Positions 61,511-64,000 of a DNA stretch of 64,000 bases are shown here, in pieces (the first letter of the stretch is position 1; the number at the start of each line of letters is the position of its first letter). The translations under genes were made by a program, and so were the position numbers. The notes beneath the pieces are model-generated. The model was not told the origin of the DNA. It was given only the letters and a program-made list of their open reading frames with translations, and ran no database searches. The DNA comes from Sycobia sp. Sy_11 (lineage: Eukaryota; Arthropoda; Insecta; Hymenoptera; Epichrysomallidae). The stretch spans positions 3,179,501 through 3,243,500 of the forward strand of contig JACCIC010000005.1 of the NCBI GenBank assembly GCA_018907035.1. Direction: 5' to 3'.

Positions 61511-62385
61511 ATCTCGCGCGCGATATGATAGTTGATTTATGTAATGAATACTTAATTTTCGTAAATGCATAAATAAACATTTAATCAAGGCACTGGCTAT
61601 GCAGAGTGCAGATATCTATCCTTTAATCTTAATGGCAGCTGTACTTGAATCTTATTTTATACGTCGAAGATGATGAAATTTCTTTATTAAACATCCGATT
61701 CGTCGCATAAATATTCCAAAAGCTTCTTTTATTTTTCGAAATCTTCGCGAGAACAGCGTGCTACGAATGAATAATATTTTCAAGTAGTTCTCATAAAGCG
61801 AAGTCGTAAGAGGCCATTAAAAAGTAAGGAGTGATGCAAAGTACCGGATCGTTACTTTTGTTACTTATGCCAGTTTTCGAAAGTTTTCAGCGCCAAATTT
61901 GCTGCAAAATGTTGAACTCAAGTAATGGACAAAAATAGCTTTGAATGACACTGTATTAAATCTTTTTAAAAATATTTCGTCGAAGATCCTACATTAATTG
62001 TTAAATTTAACTGTAGGGAACAATTTCATTGTATCAGGTTATACTCAAATTTTGCATAAAGAATTATTTTATTATTATTATTTTTTACTTTGTGCATTTT
62101 TCTTATCATGTAAATGAATATCGTTAAAATGTGATTTATCGTTAAAAATAAATAAATTAATAAAAAACGAAAAGAAAGTTAAATAAAAACTTGTCAATAA
62201 AATAAGATTGGATTAGATTGACTAAACAATGTCGACATTTGTGGCTCACTTATGTTGTTTTTGTACTCTTGGCTACACATACGTATGGTCGTACTACTGA
62301 CTACGAGTCAGGCAAATTTCTGGCTTTTATTCCTCACGTTCGCACGCCCATCTATTTTCTCTCGTTTCCCCTTCTGTTCCTCCCT
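61511..62385. other. AT-rich non-coding DNA
   Basis: ATT repeats near 62067-62081; otherwise nothing. Confidence 0.6.
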
Positions 62386-62387
62386 CC

Positions 62388-62389
<2 letters not shown>

Positions 62390-62426
<37 letters not shown>

Positions 62427-62427
62427 A
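62390..62427. repeat. CT microsatellite
   Basis: Pure (TC)n at 62393-62418 with a TTTCTCTC tail. Confidence 0.96.
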
Positions 62428-62527
62428 TTCTTCGAACTTTTCAGTGTACAAATAAACCTACGCTGACACGTTATTTTATTCCTTTTTCGGTATTTCCCGA
62501 GAGAATGGACGTTAGCAAAAGGAGAAA

Positions 62528-62530
<3 letters not shown>

Positions 62531-62566
<36 letters not shown>

Positions 62567-62572
62567 AGAGAT
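62531..62572. repeat. GA microsatellite
   Basis: Pure (GA)n at 62532-62558, then GCGAGCGAGAGAG. Confidence 0.96.
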
Positions 62573-63200
62573 GACAGTCAAAAGAGAGACAGTATGAAAG
62601 ATGTACTCCCCTCCAATTTCTGTTCTATGTGACCCGAGTCACATGCTGAATAATTATGGCACGAACGTCCTATTATTTAAGCCGCGTTGACGAACAATTT
62701 TGTTTCAGTTTTTTTGGTATCGATGAATCTCCGTCTCTTTGTGTTATATCTCATTCTGAAATAGTTTTTTCCTTTACTTTTGATACAGAAATAATTGAGT
62801 ATGGCAAGTATAACCATTTGCGATTTTAAAGTAGATCGATACGACAATTTACTTTTTTTAAGATGCAAGTACAATGAAAAATTTTTATTATTATAATGAA
62901 ATTATCACCGTACACTTTTGTTTTCAGAATCAAATTCAAATACTTCTAAATTCTTTAGTTTAAAACTATGGAGTTGTTTATATGTTTAAAAGATTTTTTA
63001 AAATGCAAGATAATGATTAAACAAAAGTTTAAAAAGTATTCAATCAATCATGCAAAGTATATTGAACAATAGAAAGCGAAATAATAAACTAACTTACGTC
63101 GCTCTTCTTACTTAACTATAGTAATCAACGTCAATTCACCTGTAACATAAGAAAAAGTCATCATTAAGTAAAGTTATTTAATAATTCAATTACTATATAG
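62573..63200. other. AT-rich non-coding DNA
   Basis: No feature seen. Confidence 0.6.
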
Positions 63201-63223
63201 CATCAATCTCGTAATTATTCGCA

Positions 63224-63727
63224 ATGAAATATATAAATATATGTAGTATCAAATTTGCCAACAAATTACCTCCCAATTTCAACCCAAAATCAAACCCAAG
63301 AGATCGCTCGATCAGGTCGCCAAAATTTACGCCAAACCTTTCCCAATGCAAAGAACAATCTATACCTGTGAAACATCCGTGCAAGAAATTCGCGCGCATC
63401 GTTTTCCAGTCGACAGCGCGCGGCCAGCTGCAGAGCGCGCTCGATGGCCGAGCGAGGGTGGGGCTCGGTATTCCGCGATTCCGAAAATTCCCACGCGATA
63501 CGGGAAATTCAATCGTTCGGAGGGGGAGGGGGCTTCGCACTCCGACCAGCCCTTTAACTTTTTTATTTCCCGGCGAGTTTATCGCTCGACCTGCTAACGT
63601 TAGAGTTCGAGCAGCTGCCCATGGCATCTGCGATTCGTTCGTTTTTCTTTTCGATCCTCATCCTTTCTCCAGTTCTCCGTCTATCTATTCTTTTTGTTTC
63701 TTTTTTTTGTGTTATATTCTATTTTGA
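63224..63727 (+). other. 167-codon open frame, coding status doubtful
   Basis: ATG at 63224, stop at 63725-63727. The product would be basic, with a Pro/Asn/Lys-rich first third, an Arg-rich middle over a CG-rich patch and a Ser/Phe-rich end from a T-rich stretch. No domain, and the composition follows local base content, which argues for chance. An antisense frame of 144 codons (63193-63627) overlaps it. Confidence 0.15.
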
Positions 63728-64000
63728 AATATGAATATTAATCATATAGATTTCTGTCTTTTTTAGAAAAGCTGCGTATTACATTTACATCTAAGTCTCT
63801 TTCTCTAGACCATAGGGTATTTGTCTTTAGAGAAGTCGTTGTAAAAATTCGATTAAATGCTCGACGAAAATCGAAGCTTCCGTCGGGCGCGCTCGGGTAA
63901 AAAGGGCAAGGGATAGAGATACTGAAAGAGAGATAGAGAAAGAGAGCAATGGGAGATTCGATTTTCAAACCTTTGTCCGTGTATTCGTGCCTTCAGGGCG
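63728..64000. other. Mixed tail of the window
   Basis: A purine-rich AGAGATAGAGAAAGAGAG stretch at about 63927-63946; nothing else. Confidence 0.5.

Overview
This is eukaryotic nuclear DNA, most likely from an insect and probably a hymenopteran (ant, bee or wasp). The reasons are its patchwork composition, a very high load of perfect TA and GA/CT microsatellites, and the lack of any compact gene array, operon or bacterial-type coding. AT-rich stretches with scattered stop codons in all frames alternate every 1-3 kb with GC-rich patches full of CG, CGCG and runs of C or G. The taxon is an inference from texture only; no gene marker supports it.

I found no protein-coding exon, tRNA, rRNA, known microRNA, intact transposon, CRISPR array or organelle insert that I can support with confidence. 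Most longer open frames are translations of microsatellites (YIYI from TA, SLSL or ERER from CT/GA, THTH or VCVC from CA) or of CG-rich islands with few stops. Several non-repetitive frames of 70-170 codons remain (for example 5323-5691, 33562-33999, 35389-35793, 63224-63727). Their number and length are about what chance allows here, so they are listed as doubtful. The window is best read as a gene desert or a very large intron.

Layout. 1-5800 is mostly AT-rich with one GC island at about 1.95-2.8 kb. 5.8-8.6 kb holds two GC islands, the second with TCG and CTG triplet runs. 8.7-13.6 kb mixes AT-rich DNA, CG-rich patches and the first TA and CT tracts. 13.6-22.6 kb is largely AT-rich desert with GC islands near 16 kb, 18.4 kb and 19.4 kb and no TA tract. 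22.6-31.8 kb is dense in TA, CT and CA tracts, including a (TA)(CA)(TA) compound tract at 29.94-30.04 kb. 33.5-37.9 kb contains the largest GC-rich region, ending in a double hairpin and TA and CT tracts. From 39 kb to the end GC islands and AT-rich DNA alternate quickly; microsatellites are densest at 53.3-57.0 kb.

What may work together. The CG-rich islands repeatedly carry TAATTA-type homeodomain cores, short TAAAGRG strings and GA/CT tracts (possible GAGA-factor sites). Long TA tracts often sit inside or at the edges of these islands. This would fit a cis-regulatory landscape around a developmental gene outside the window, but that is inference. The most concrete sequence-level observations are several perfect inverted repeats (8683-8750, 37152-37215, 52971-52986, 53643-53670), facing CT/GA tracts that could pair (59130-59556, 62393-62558), and the unusual number of C or G homopolymers of ten or more bases.
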